Below the pieces are notes generated by a model. That model had not been told where the DNA came from, did not search any database, and was given only the letters and a program-made list of their open reading frames with translations. Source: an uncultured Collinsella sp. (GTDB lineage: Bacteria > Actinomycetota > Coriobacteriia > Coriobacteriales > Coriobacteriaceae). From it: 22,060 nt of DNA. Shown in pieces: positions 5,624 to 14,327 of this stretch; positions within the stretch are counted from its first letter, which is position 1, and each line of letters begins with the position of its first letter. The stretch is taken from the NCBI GenBank assembly GCA_902478365.1, contig CABSKX010000036.1:1-22060 (forward strand), read 5' to 3'. The position numbers and the translations under genes were made by a program.

Positions 5624-7984
5624 CTATACGCGGCGCTTAAGCTGGGCTCCACCCTCGCCGGGCATCAGGCGGCGCGCGTCGTAGACCGAGTCAACGCTGC
5701 TGATAGAGGCCAGCAGCGGATCCAGCCCACTCGCGTCCGAGATCTCGACCATAAAGCGCAGGGTTGCAATACCCTCGCGGTTGGTCGAGGTGGCGGCAGA
5801 AAGGATATTGCCGCCCGCATCGCCAATGGCAATGGTGACATCCTTGAGCAGACCCATGCGGTCCAGGCACTCGACCACGATCTCGACCTGGAAGAGGGTG
5901 TCGGCAGCGCCGTCCCACTCCACTTCGATCATGCGCTCGGGATGCTCCATAAGACCCTTGACGTTGGGGCAGTTGGCGCGATGCACCGAAACGCCGCGGC
6001 CGCGCGTGATGAAGCCGACGATATCGTCGCCCGTCACCGGATTGCAGCAATGCGCCAGACGGACCAGCAGCCCGCTGTTGCTCTCGCCCTTGACGAGAAT
6101 GCCGTTGCTGGCGCTCTTGCCGCGCTTTTGCGGCTTGCGGTTGGAGCCTCGGGCCGGCTGTTTCACGACCTCGGCGATAGCCTCGGCCTTGGTGAGCTGT
6201 TCCTCGGGCTTGGGGTCCAAGATTTGCTCGACCTTGTTACCCACAGCGCGCGGGGCAACCTTGCCGGCGCCCACGGCGGCAAACAGGTCCTCGAGCTGCT
6301 TGAAGTTCAGCTGCTCCGCCACGGCGTTGAGCGCACGCGTGGATCGCGGCGTAGAGATGCCATACCCGCGCTTGCGCAAGTCCTTGGCCAGTATATCGCG
6401 GCCGGCAGCAGCGTCGTCGTCCTTGGTCGCGGCGGCAAAATAGCGGCGGATCTTTGACTTGGCGGAAGGTGTCTTAACGATCTTGAGCCAATCACGAGAC
6501 GGCTTGGAACTCTTGTTGGTCAGGATTTCAACGCGGTCGCCCGTCTTGATCTCGTGCGTGAGTGGGGCCACCGCGCCGTTGATCTTAGCGCCGACGCAGT
6601 GATTGCCCACCTCGGTGTGAACGGCGTAGGCAAAGTCGAGCGGCGTGGAGCCGGCACGAAGCGCCATGACCTCGCCCTTGGGCGTAAAGACGAAGATCTC
6701 TTGATCGAAGAGGTCGACCTTCAGCGAATGCAGGTATTCCTTGGCGTCGGTGATCTCATCAGACGCAGCCCAATCGAGCGAATGCTTAAGCCAGTTGATC
6801 TGATCGTCCAAACGTTGAGCGTCATTGGTCTTGGAAGCAGACGATCCGCCCGATTTCTTATAGAGCCAGTGGGCGGCAATGCCGTACTCGGCCTGCTCAT
6901 GCATCTCATAGGTTCGAATCTGAATCTCGAGCGGACGAGCCGTGGGACCGATAACCGTCGTGTGGAGCGACTGGTAGTTATTGACCTTGGGCATGGCGAT
7001 ATAGTCTTTAAAGCGACCGGGCATGGGGTGCCACAGCGTATGCACCGCGCCGAGCGTGGAGTAGCAATCGCGCACCGAATGGGTGATGACGCGCAGCGCC
7101 ACCAGGTCGTAGATCTCGGAGAATTCCTTGCCCTTGCGCTTCATCTTTTGGTAGATGGACCAATAGTGCTTGGAGCGGCCATTAATCTGGAAGCCCTCCA
7201 GGCCAATGCGGTTGAGCTCGTCGGTGAGCGTCTTGATGGTCTCGGCCAGATAGCGCTCGCGAACCTCGCGCGACTCAGCCACCATGCGCGCAATGCGCTG
7301 GTAGGCATCGGGCTCCAGGTAGAAGAAGGACAGGTCCTCGAGCTCCCACTTAATAGAGCTCATGCCCAGACGGTCGGCCAGGGGCGCATACACGTCCATG
7401 GTCTCGCGGGCCTTAAACAGGCGACGGTCCTCGCGCAGAGCTGCAAGGGTGCGCATGTTGTGCAGACGGTCGGCAAGCTTAACGATAATGACGCGGATGT
7501 CCTTGGACATGGCGAGGAACATCTTGCGCAGCGTAAGCGCCTGCTTCTCGTCCATGCTATCGACTTCGATGTTGGTGAGCTTGGTCACGCCATCGACGAG
7601 CTCGGCCACCGTATCGCCAAACAGACCGGAAACATCGGCGAGCGAGGTCTCGGTATCCTCGACGGTATCGTGCAGCAGCGCGGCGCACACCACATCGCAG
7701 TCCATCTTGAGGTCGGCCAGAATGATAGCCACCTCGACGGGATGGTTGATGTACATCTCACCCGAGCGCCGCTTTTGGTTGCAGTGCTTCTCGGCAGCAA
7801 AGCAATAGGCCTGCTCCACCTTAGAGAAGTCGTCCTCATTCATATATTTGAGGCACAGGCGCTCCAGCTTGTCGTAGCTGTCCGCCATAATCTCGGGCGG
7901 CAGCTCATCGGCATGCTTATAGTGCTCCATCTCCGAGAACGGTTGGAGGGTGGAATCATGGGCGGTACGGGCTGCGGCATCCAT
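5624..7984 (-). CDS. rel: bifunctional (p)ppGpp synthetase/hydrolase (long RSH protein)
   Basis: This 786-residue enzyme makes and degrades the stringent-response alarmone (p)ppGpp. The N-terminal hydrolase domain is intact: His81, the HD pair 105-106 in LLHDTVEDT, and LADRLHNMRT around Asp172. The synthetase domain follows, with GRFKDYIAMPK at 323-333. RFKD there is the RxKD form of the motif that distinguishes bifunctional enzymes from synthase-only RelA (ExDD). It also has YQSLHTTVIGP and EIQIRTYEMHEQAE. A TGS domain (about 427-488, FVFTPKGEVMALRAGSTPLDFA), a zinc-finger/RIS-type region with HCCNPV at 645, and a C-terminal ACT domain (about 695-775) complete the usual long form. The ATG at 7984 follows GGGGAAGGGGA. 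The gene starts only 15 bp after the recJ stop, so the two are very likely co-transcribed. Confidence 0.96.
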   Translation of the reverse strand: MDAAARTAHDSTLQPFSEMEHYKHADELPPEIMADSYDKLERLCLKYMNEDDFSKVEQAYCFAAEKHCNQKRRSGEMYINHPVEVAIILADLKMDCDVVCAALLHDTVEDTETSLADVSGLFGDTVAELVDGVTKLTNIEVDSMDEKQALTLRKMFLAMSKDIRVIIVKLADRLHNMRTLAALREDRRLFKARETMDVYAPLADRLGMSSIKWELEDLSFFYLEPDAYQRIARMVAESREVRERYLAETIKTLTDELNRIGLEGFQINGRSKHYWSIYQKMKRKGKEFSEIYDLVALRVITHSVRDCYSTLGAVHTLWHPMPGRFKDYIAMPKVNNYQSLHTTVIGPTARPLEIQIRTYEMHEQAEYGIAAHWLYKKSGGSSASKTNDAQRLDDQINWLKHSLDWAASDEITDAKEYLHSLKVDLFDQEIFVFTPKGEVMALRAGSTPLDFAYAVHTEVGNHCVGAKINGAVAPLTHEIKTGDRVEILTNKSSKPSRDWLKIVKTPSAKSKIRRYFAAATKDDDAAAGRDILAKDLRKRGYGISTPRSTRALNAVAEQLNFKQLEDLFAAVGAGKVAPRAVGNKVEQILDPKPEEQLTKAEAIAEVVKQPARGSNRKPQKRGKSASNGILVKGESNSGLLVRLAHCCNPVTGDDIVGFITRGRGVSVHRANCPNVKGLMEHPERMIEVEWDGAADTLFQVEIVVECLDRMGLLKDVTIAIGDAGGNILSAATSTNREGIATLRFMVEISDASGLDPLLASISSVDSVYDARRLMPGEGGAQLKRRV

Positions 7985-7999
7985 CGAGGTCCCCTTCCC

Positions 8000-10900
8000 C
8001 TAGGCCCGCGGTACGATCGGGCGGTTAACTTTGGCTAGCATATCAGAAGCGCACGAATCGAGCGCCCAGCTCCGGAAAGCCGAGAACTCCATGCGCGAGC
8101 GCAGACCCTCCAAATAGCGGATTGACCTGCTCAATTGCACACGGCCGGGGTTTTCGGCCATCGCGATGCGACGGGTGTCGTCAAACCCCGAAACGCGACA
8201 GAAACCAAGCTCTTCGAAGATCCCCAGGCCGCTTTCCACCGAGCGCTCGTCGACCGGCGTGCGAGCATCGATAGCAAGACACATCTGCGCGATGTCGATA
8301 TCGCTCGCACTAAACGAATCGTCTCCGGTCTTGCCGCGGTTGGAGCGCCACATAGTCTGCAACGCTCGATAGAGTGTGACGAGCTCGTCGCGCTCGGGCG
8401 CGTAGCAGTCGAGCAGGCGCTCGTTAATGCGGGCGTCACGCGACGAATAGAGCAGGTGAATCACGGCGGGTTGTCCATCGCGACCGGCGCGTCCGCTCAT
8501 CTGGTTGAACTCAATGCTGCCAAACGGCATGTGGTAGAGCACGACATGACGGATATCGGGCAGGTTCACGCCCTCACCGAAGGCCGAGGTCGAAACGATG
8601 CAGCTGAGGCTTCCATCACGAAACGCTTCCTCGACACGGCGACGATCGGAGCGCGCAAGCCCCGCGTTATAGAACGCGATGCGAGTCGCGCAATCGGGTA
8701 CCCGCTTGCGCAGCGTCTTAGCAAGCGCCACGGACTGGTCGCGCGAGTTGACGTAGATGACGGTCTTCTCCCCCGTCGCCACGATTGACACCAGGCGGTT
8801 CTCGCGGCTTGCAAGGTCTCGGTCATCCTCGAGCTGCAAGTTCTCGCGCACCGTCTCGTCGACCACCGTGCGGGTAATCGGTAGCACGCGGGCGAGCTCG
8901 GCCACAACCGGAGCCGTTGCGGTGGCAGTCGCGGCCAGAACGACCGGGTCGCCCAGGGCCCTGAGGATATCGGGCATGTCAAGATAGGCGCTGCGGTCGC
9001 CGCCCTTGGCAAGACCGGCATGATGCGCCTCATCGATAACGACAAAACCGATGCGGCCCGAACGCGCAAAGCGGTCGCGGTGAATGGACAGGAACTCGGG
9101 CGTCGTGAGCACGATGCCGGTGCGGCCCGAAGCCAAGCCGGCAAACACGTCATCGCGCGCCGCCTCCACGGTCTCGCCGGTCAGCACGCCTACGCCAATG
9201 CCGAGCGCGGCCATCGTCGACGAGAGGTGATAGGCCTGGTCGGCAACGAGCGCGCGCAGCGGATAGACAAAGATGCTCGCACGCCCGCGAAGGACCGCCT
9301 CGCGCGCGGCATGTACATGGAAGATAAGAGACTTGCCGCGCCCCGTTCCCATAACAGCCAGAACACTTTGGTGATCGGCCAGGGCATCGAGCGCCTCGAC
9401 CTGCGCGCGGTACGGCTGGTTCGAGCCGATAAAGCTATGGATAAGCGAGCGCGTCAGCTCGGTATAGGAAAGCTGGGCGAGCGTTTGGCGCTTTCGGGAC
9501 TCCAGACGAAGACCGGCGTCCGCAGGCTCCACGCCGCGGCGAAGCTCACATGCCGGGTCGTCAACGCTAGGCGCCGTGGTATCGCGGACCAAGACATCCT
9601 TGATCATGAGCTTTGGCTTTACGCGACCTTGCCAATGCTCGGCCACGGCCTCGAACACCAAATCGACGGCGCTATCGCAATTGATGAGCTTATCGATCTG
9701 CGGCACGCGGAACATAATGGCCGGCACACTCGCGGCGCCATCGGTCGCCACGAAGCGCATGTGCTCGCCGGTTTTGCCCACCACGGCGCGATCGCACATT
9801 GTCACGCCCTCGGCCGCCAACAGCGGCACCTTGTTGCCCTGGCCAAACGGCTCAAGACGGGAGATCTGCTCGATGGTCTCAATATTCAGCTCGGAGAGGT
9901 CGACGGTGGCAGCAACCTCGTCGGTGTCCTCAAAGTCCTCGGCTGGAAGCTCCGATAGCACGGCGGAAAGGCGACGACGGAACTCGTCGAGCTTGGACGC
10001 CTCGATGGTCACGCCCACCGCACCCGCATGCCCGCCGCGACGAATCAGCAGATCGGAGCAGCGCTCTACGGCGTCGAACAGGTTGACCTTGCCCACTGAG
10101 CGGCCCGAACCGCGAGCGATACCGTCTTCGATCGAGAACAGCAGCGCCGGCACGTGATAACGGTTGGTCAGGCGGCTCGCCACGATGCCCTTGACGCCCT
10201 CGTGCCAGCCCTCACCGCCCACGACGATTGCGCGACCGCCATCATAGGTCTCCTCGACCTTTGCCATGGCATCGCGCGTGAGCTCCGCCTCAATCTCGCG
10301 ACGCTGACGGTTGATCTCCTCGAGCTCGGCCGCCAGCGCGCTTGCCTCGATAGGGTCGCGGGCAAGCAGCAGGTCGAGCGCCAGCTTGGGATCGGCCATG
10401 CGGCCGGCGGCGTTTAAGCGGGGAATGAGCGAAAACGACAGGCCATCGGCCGTAATACTAGAGAGGTCGGCCTTGGCGAGCGCGGCCAGCGCGATATAGC
10501 CGGGGCGGGCGGTCACGCGCATCTGCTGGATGCCCTCGGCGACCAGCGCGCGATTCTCGGGCGTGAGCGGCATCATGTCGGACACGGTACCAAGCGCCGC
10601 AACCTCGATCAGCGAACGCCAATACGACGGCTTGCCCAGACGCTCGCCCAGGACCTGCACCAGCTTGAGCGCCACGCCGGCACCGGCAAGCTCGCGCGAG
10701 GGGCCCTCGTCCTCGAGCTTGGGGTCGGTCAGGGGCACGCCCTGCGGCACCTGGTCGGAGGGCTCGTGATGGTCCGTGACCACCAAATCGATCCCCAGGC
10801 TCTCCAGATAGGAGACCTCTTCCTTGGCGGCAATGCCGTTATCGACGGTCACGATCAGCTGGGGGCGAGCGAGCTCGTTAACGCGGTCGAGCGCCGCGCG

Positions 10901-11287
10901 CGAAAGACCGTAGCCCTCGTCAAAGCGATGCGGAATAAACGGTGTGACATTGGCGCCAAACATGCGCAGCGCCTCGGTCAACAGGCAGGTCGACGTAATA
11001 CCGTCAACGTCAAAATCGCCAAAGACCGCGATGCGCTCGTGGTTGCGAATAGCACGCTCGACACGGTCGGCAACGGCCGACATGCCCGGGATAATGAGTG
11101 GGTCGGCCCAGTCGCGATCGAGCGAAGGCGTCAAAAACAGCTGGCCTTCCTCGATGGATGTAATGCCGTGCGCAACCATAATGCGCGCCACCAACCCGGG
11201 TATGCCCAGGCCAGCCGAAAGCTCCTTTTCGAGCTCGGGGTTTTGCTGAGCGACCGCCCAGCGATGCGTCGTCTTAAGCGATGACAT
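8000..11287 (-). CDS. recJ: RecJ-type exonuclease fused to a RecQ-like DEAH helicase
   Basis: A 1,095-residue fusion. The N-terminal ~570 residues are RecJ, a 5'-3' single-strand DNA exonuclease. It has VFGDFDVDGITST (metal-binding aspartates 91, 93, 95), IVTVDNGIAAKEE, the DHH signature TDHHEP at 172, NAAGRMADP at 295, and the DHHA1 motif RGGHAGAVG at about 418. After a linker comes a superfamily 2 helicase: Walker A GTGRGKS 647-653, DEAH 752-755, ATATATA motif III, NSRDQS, and QMSGRAGRDG at 929. The last ~120 residues could be a winged helix; no RecQ zinc or HRDC domain is evident. RecJ and RecQ cooperate in RecF-pathway repair and at stalled forks, so the fusion makes functional sense. I chose the ATG at 11287, which gives the usual RecJ N-terminus; a GTG at 11332 would add 15 residues. 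It is followed by rel after 15 bp. Confidence 0.93.
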   Translation of the reverse strand: MSSLKTTHRWAVAQQNPELEKELSAGLGIPGLVARIMVAHGITSIEEGQLFLTPSLDRDWADPLIIPGMSAVADRVERAIRNHERIAVFGDFDVDGITSTCLLTEALRMFGANVTPFIPHRFDEGYGLSRAALDRVNELARPQLIVTVDNGIAAKEEVSYLESLGIDLVVTDHHEPSDQVPQGVPLTDPKLEDEGPSRELAGAGVALKLVQVLGERLGKPSYWRSLIEVAALGTVSDMMPLTPENRALVAEGIQQMRVTARPGYIALAALAKADLSSITADGLSFSLIPRLNAAGRMADPKLALDLLLARDPIEASALAAELEEINRQRREIEAELTRDAMAKVEETYDGGRAIVVGGEGWHEGVKGIVASRLTNRYHVPALLFSIEDGIARGSGRSVGKVNLFDAVERCSDLLIRRGGHAGAVGVTIEASKLDEFRRRLSAVLSELPAEDFEDTDEVAATVDLSELNIETIEQISRLEPFGQGNKVPLLAAEGVTMCDRAVVGKTGEHMRFVATDGAASVPAIMFRVPQIDKLINCDSAVDLVFEAVAEHWQGRVKPKLMIKDVLVRDTTAPSVDDPACELRRGVEPADAGLRLESRKRQTLAQLSYTELTRSLIHSFIGSNQPYRAQVEALDALADHQSVLAVMGTGRGKSLIFHVHAAREAVLRGRASIFVYPLRALVADQAYHLSSTMAALGIGVGVLTGETVEAARDDVFAGLASGRTGIVLTTPEFLSIHRDRFARSGRIGFVVIDEAHHAGLAKGGDRSAYLDMPDILRALGDPVVLAATATATAPVVAELARVLPITRTVVDETVRENLQLEDDRDLASRENRLVSIVATGEKTVIYVNSRDQSVALAKTLRKRVPDCATRIAFYNAGLARSDRRRVEEAFRDGSLSCIVSTSAFGEGVNLPDIRHVVLYHMPFGSIEFNQMSGRAGRDGQPAVIHLLYSSRDARINERLLDCYAPERDELVTLYRALQTMWRSNRGKTGDDSFSASDIDIAQMCLAIDARTPVDERSVESGLGIFEELGFCRVSGFDDTRRIAMAENPGRVQLSRSIRYLEGLRSRMEFSAFRSWALDSCASDMLAKVNRPIVPRA

Positions 11288-11395
11288 AGGCACCCACCCT
11301 CGATAGGGGCAGGTCGCCGCGATACCTCTCACGGTTCATAGCGATGAGTCCTCTGTGTATGCCCGCTTCGGCAGGCAGATCTGTTGAACGGATTT

Positions 11396-11401
11396 ATTAT
11401 A
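11396..11401 (-). promoter_or_regulatory. candidate -10 element for the recJ-rel transcript
   Basis: The minus strand has a perfect TATAAT at 11401-11396, about 100 nt before the recJ ATG. No good -35 box is visible. The rest of the divergent gap (11288-11563) contains short inverted repeats but nothing else I can name. Confidence 0.35.
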
Positions 11402-11563
11402 CCGTGCGGCACGGACGCAAATCGCCGCAGCACGCCGCGGTTTCGGTAAACGATGCCGGTAATAGCCTCGAAATAATCGAGCGTTTCTGACGCGCGGACG
11501 CATGCGAGCGTCTAGCATATCCATTCAAACCGGATTCACGAGCAAAGGGAGTCACAAGAGCAT

Positions 11564-12562
11564 ATGAAGCAATGGGTTGGACTGGGAAAGTTCCTCGCGG
11601 GGCATATGCAGGTCATCGTTCCGATTTGCGTAACGCTCGGTGTGCTCTTTCCCCAGCAGATCGGCGTACTTAAGCCCATCGTTCCCGCCCTCTTCGCCTT
11701 TATGACATTCCAAGGTGCGCTCAGCAACACCTTTCACCAGGTGGCTGAGGTGTTCCATCGTCCGCTGCACCTGATCTTGGCGTTGCTCGTCTCGGCGGTG
11801 CTTATCCCTATCGCAGCCTATGCCATGGGATCGTTACTCTTTGGTTCCAACCCCAACCTTGTCTGCGGCATCGTGCTCGAGTACAGCGTACCCGTGGCGG
11901 TCACTGCCTTTATGTGGATTAGCATGTTCGGCGGCAACGGCCCGCTCGCGCTCACCATTATCCTGACGTCCTCAGTTATCTCGCCTGTGACGATTCCACT
12001 CACGCTCAAGCTCTTGCTGGGTGCCACCGTCTCGATCGACGTGCCGAGCATGATGCAGAACATGGCCTTTATGATCGCCATCCCCGCCGTGCTCGGCATC
12101 GTCATTAACGAGCTCACGCGCGGATGGGGGCACGAGAAACTCTCCCCCGCGCTCTCGCCCGCCTGCAAATTTATGATGATGGGCGTCATCGCGTCCAACT
12201 CCACCGCCATGAGCGAGTACGTGCTGCACATGAACACGGTGCGCCTGGAAGTCGCCCTCTTTATCCTGGTGTTTGCCATCAGCGGCTTTATCATCGGCAT
12301 CCTGGTCGCACGTGCCCTGCATCTGCCGTATAGCGAGACGACCACCATGTGCTTTACCTGCGGCATGCGCAATATCTCTTCGGGCGCCGTCATCGCCACG
12401 CAGTATTTTCCCGGCGAGGTCGTGTTCCCCGTCATGTGTGGCACGCTGTTTCAGCAGGTGCTGGCCTCGACCATCGGGCATCTCTTTGAACGTCTAACCA
12501 GCGAGGAGCGCGCCAAACAGCGCAAGCGGGTCAAGGCCGGCCGCGACGCGATGGCACGCTAG
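11564..12562 (+). CDS. bile acid:sodium symporter (BASS) family transporter
   Basis: A 332-residue integral membrane protein with about nine or ten hydrophobic segments and little else. The family signature is visible as TCGMRNISSGAVIATQYFP (GMRN 267-270), and the mirrored conserved block VLEYSVPVAVTAF lies near 104-116. Both belong to the crossover helices that form the sodium and substrate sites. Members of this superfamily move bile acids, pantothenate, pyruvate or other organic anions with sodium. The substrate here cannot be read from the sequence. The basic C-terminal tail (residues after 310) is cytoplasmic. The ATG is preceded by AAGGGAG (11545-11551) at rather long spacing. The gene stands alone on the plus strand, divergent from recJ and convergent with the GalT-like gene. 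Confidence 0.88.
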   Translation: MKQWVGLGKFLAGHMQVIVPICVTLGVLFPQQIGVLKPIVPALFAFMTFQGALSNTFHQVAEVFHRPLHLILALLVSAVLIPIAAYAMGSLLFGSNPNLVCGIVLEYSVPVAVTAFMWISMFGGNGPLALTIILTSSVISPVTIPLTLKLLLGATVSIDVPSMMQNMAFMIAIPAVLGIVINELTRGWGHEKLSPALSPACKFMMMGVIASNSTAMSEYVLHMNTVRLEVALFILVFAISGFIIGILVARALHLPYSETTTMCFTCGMRNISSGAVIATQYFPGEVVFPVMCGTLFQQVLASTIGHLFERLTSEERAKQRKRVKAGRDAMAR

Positions 12563-12581
12563 GCAGCACGCTTTTCGCAGG

Positions 12582-12603
12582 CGCTCGCCTTGCTACGCGA
12601 GCG
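12582..12603. terminator. weak hairpin between two convergent genes
   Basis: CGCTCGC (12582-12588) pairs with GCGAGCG (12597-12603), with only TTT following on the plus strand. It overlaps the end of the minus-strand GalT-like gene and may help end transcription of the transporter gene. No better terminator is seen in this 30-bp gap. Confidence 0.3.
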
Positions 12604-13390
12604 TTTCCAGATGCGCATGCAGTCGCTCAGCATCGATATCGAGCGTCGTCTCGGCATTGACCTGGGCCAGACGATAGCCCACAAAGTAGGGCGATACCAC
12701 CCAACGTGGCAGCGCCTTGGCAATGGTCCGACCGCCCAAGTGATAGAAGAACAAGTTGTATGACTCTGCGCGGCCGCCGTGGTGCCCGTGCAGGATATAG
12801 CGCAGGGCCACCTGAATCGCATCGGCAAACAGGTCCGCTTCGGCTTGGTCGCGGGCGTCGTCGCTGGCGGCGATTCCCTGTGGAGCCGAGACGTTGACCT
12901 CAAAGAATCCCATAATCGGCTCGGTTGAGATGTTGACCGAGATTCTCCCCTGCTGCCAGACATTGATGCCTTCGAAATTGGCGGAAGTCAGCGAAGCATA
13001 GCCGTCCTCCTGTTCCAAGCCCACAATCTGCATGTGCGGATGGACCAGACTGCCGCCCGAAAGCGGGCCTTTGTTCTTGTACATGAGCACACTGCGGTAC
13101 TGTTGGGAATCAATCATCTGCTGCCAGCAGCCCAGGGCAAACCGCATCACATGATGCAGCTCATCCGGTTCATAAGTCACCAGGTCGGCGTCGTGATTGG
13201 CCGACTCGATCAATACGGTCTGACGGGTGGCCCGCAAGGTCTTGAACTTATTCTCGAGCCAGATGCAGTCACCATCGCGCTGGATGATGTTGGCGAGCCC
13301 CTCCGTGTCGCAAAAAGGGCACGCGGTGCCAGGGCGACGATTATCGTCGGGCTTGCCGCTCGCCTGCTGAACGTCAAATACCAGCGCCAC
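12593..13390 (-). CDS. GalT-like HIT-superfamily protein (DUF4931 type)
   Basis: A 265-residue protein resembling galactose-1-phosphate uridylyltransferase. It has CPFC at 24-27, a likely zinc site, and SLVHPHMQIVG, where HPHMQ (117-121) matches the GalT active-site HPHxQ with its nucleotide-accepting histidine. True GalT enzymes are about 350 residues and have two HIT-like halves, so this shorter relative may transfer or hydrolyse a different nucleotide-linked compound. I assign no substrate. Translation starts at GTG (13390) with GGAGG 8 nt upstream, inside the final codons of cutC. The cutC stop is only 3 bp before the GTG, so the two are translationally coupled. Confidence 0.8.
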   Translation of the reverse strand: MALVFDVQQASGKPDDNRRPGTACPFCDTEGLANIIQRDGDCIWLENKFKTLRATRQTVLIESANHDADLVTYEPDELHHVMRFALGCWQQMIDSQQYRSVLMYKNKGPLSGGSLVHPHMQIVGLEQEDGYASLTSANFEGINVWQQGRISVNISTEPIMGFFEVNVSAPQGIAASDDARDQAEADLFADAIQVALRYILHGHHGGRAESYNLFFYHLGGRTIAKALPRWVVSPYFVGYRLAQVNAETTLDIDAERLHAHLETLA

Positions 13391-13393
13391 GGG

Positions 13394-14071
13394 TTATACC
13401 TCCAGCGGCACGATCTTGGTGCCATGGAGCTCGGAGACGCCTAGCGCCGCCGCGACCGCGTCGCGATTTGCCGTAGTGATGCCGCCGCCGGGAAGGATGG
13501 TCAAACGATCGCCCGCATACTCGATTAAACGAGCCAGGTTTTCGAAGTTGTCCTCGATCGACGTACCGGCCGCACCGCCATGCGTGAGGATGCGCGTAAC
13601 GCCGCAGTCAGCGAGCGTATCAATGGCGTCGAGCTGAGCCTCAGGCGAGAGCTGATCAAACGCCATGTGGAAAGTGATGTCGATGGGCTCGCGCTTGCAC
13701 TCCTCGGTCGCGCAGCCCGTAGCCATAACGAGGGCGCCGAGAGTTAGCTCGTCGAGCGCCCAGCCGCCGGCACAGGGCTTGCAGCAGCCAAAGACCAGGC
13801 CGTCAACGCCGGCACTCACAGCAAGGCCCAGGTCCATCTCCATCATGCGCAGCTCGTCCTGGTTGTAATGAAAGTCGCCACCACGCGGACGAATCATGCA
13901 CATCACTCGCGCGTCATGATCGTGAGCGTAGCTGACTGTAGCGCTAATAACGCCGGCGGAAGGCGTGGTGCCACCGACGGCGAGGTTGTCACACAGCTCG
14001 ATGCGCCCCGCACTGGCCTCGATGGCCGCCGGCACTCGCTCAAAGTTCTCGGCACAAAACTCGTACAGCAT
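13394..14071 (-). CDS. cutC: CutC family protein
   Basis: A 225-residue TIM-barrel protein of the CutC family, historically tied to copper tolerance in E. coli, although that role is disputed. Conserved blocks are FCAENFERVPAAIEA, RIELCDNLAVGGTTPS, MIRPRGGDFHYNQDE, GVDGLVFGC, ITFHMAFDQ, VTRILTHGG and ILPGGGITTAN, covering the full barrel. I prefer the ATG at 14071, where the family N-terminus (MLYEFCAENF) begins. A longer frame to 14128 adds 19 residues without a ribosome binding site and runs toward an inverted repeat. It is directly followed by the GalT-like gene, with which it is coupled. No metal-specific regulatory site is evident. Confidence 0.92.
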   Translation of the reverse strand: MLYEFCAENFERVPAAIEASAGRIELCDNLAVGGTTPSAGVISATVSYAHDHDARVMCMIRPRGGDFHYNQDELRMMEMDLGLAVSAGVDGLVFGCCKPCAGGWALDELTLGALVMATGCATEECKREPIDITFHMAFDQLSPEAQLDAIDTLADCGVTRILTHGGAAGTSIEDNFENLARLIEYAGDRLTILPGGGITTANRDAVAAALGVSELHGTKIVPLEV

Positions 14072-14130
14072 AGATAGGCCCCCAATGACAGCAGATGTTT
14101 TCCGACGGGCATTGTCACACATCCCCATGA

Positions 14131-14197
14131 AGTTGCGGTGGAATAGGGACTGTTTTGGCCTCTGGAGCCCGTATTCAGTCCCTATTTCACCGCAACT
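14131..14197. repeat. 22-bp-arm inverted repeat upstream of cutC
   Basis: The arms 14131-14152 and 14176-14197 are complementary at 21 of 22 positions; the exception is a G/T pair at 14141/14187. The 23-nt loop contains GGCC...GGAGCC. The arm carries the words TTGCGGTG and AGGGACTG. It lies between divergent genes, so it is not a terminator of either. It may be a dispersed palindromic element or, if transcribed, part of the cutC leader. Confidence 0.85.
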
Positions 14198-14252
14198 CAG
14201 AACGATCTCTTGGGGACGGCACTGCTGGCCGAAAAATGTTGCCGATGGTGAA

Positions 14253-14264
14253 TGTTGCGCAACA
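14253..14264. repeat. 12-bp perfect palindrome in a divergent intergenic region
   Basis: TGTTGCGCAACA is self-complementary. A related half (AATGTTGCCGA) occurs about 15 bp upstream. It lies about 65 bp before the start of the membrane protein gene, where an operator could sit. No regulator is identifiable. Confidence 0.4.
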
Positions 14265-14327
14265 AGATTTCGGAATCCCGATTAACCATGGCAGTATCGT
14301 CATTCGAATCTAGAGGAAAGGATTGCC

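Noticed and set aside
5015..6457. 480-codon plus-strand open frame antisense to the MBL and rel genes
   Set aside because: Both genes on the minus strand have all catalytic motifs; the antisense frame has no recognisable family and follows from the high-GC third positions.
6554..8038. 494-codon plus-strand frame antisense to rel
   Set aside because: It covers the conserved HD and synthetase domains in reverse, has no start signal and no family resemblance.
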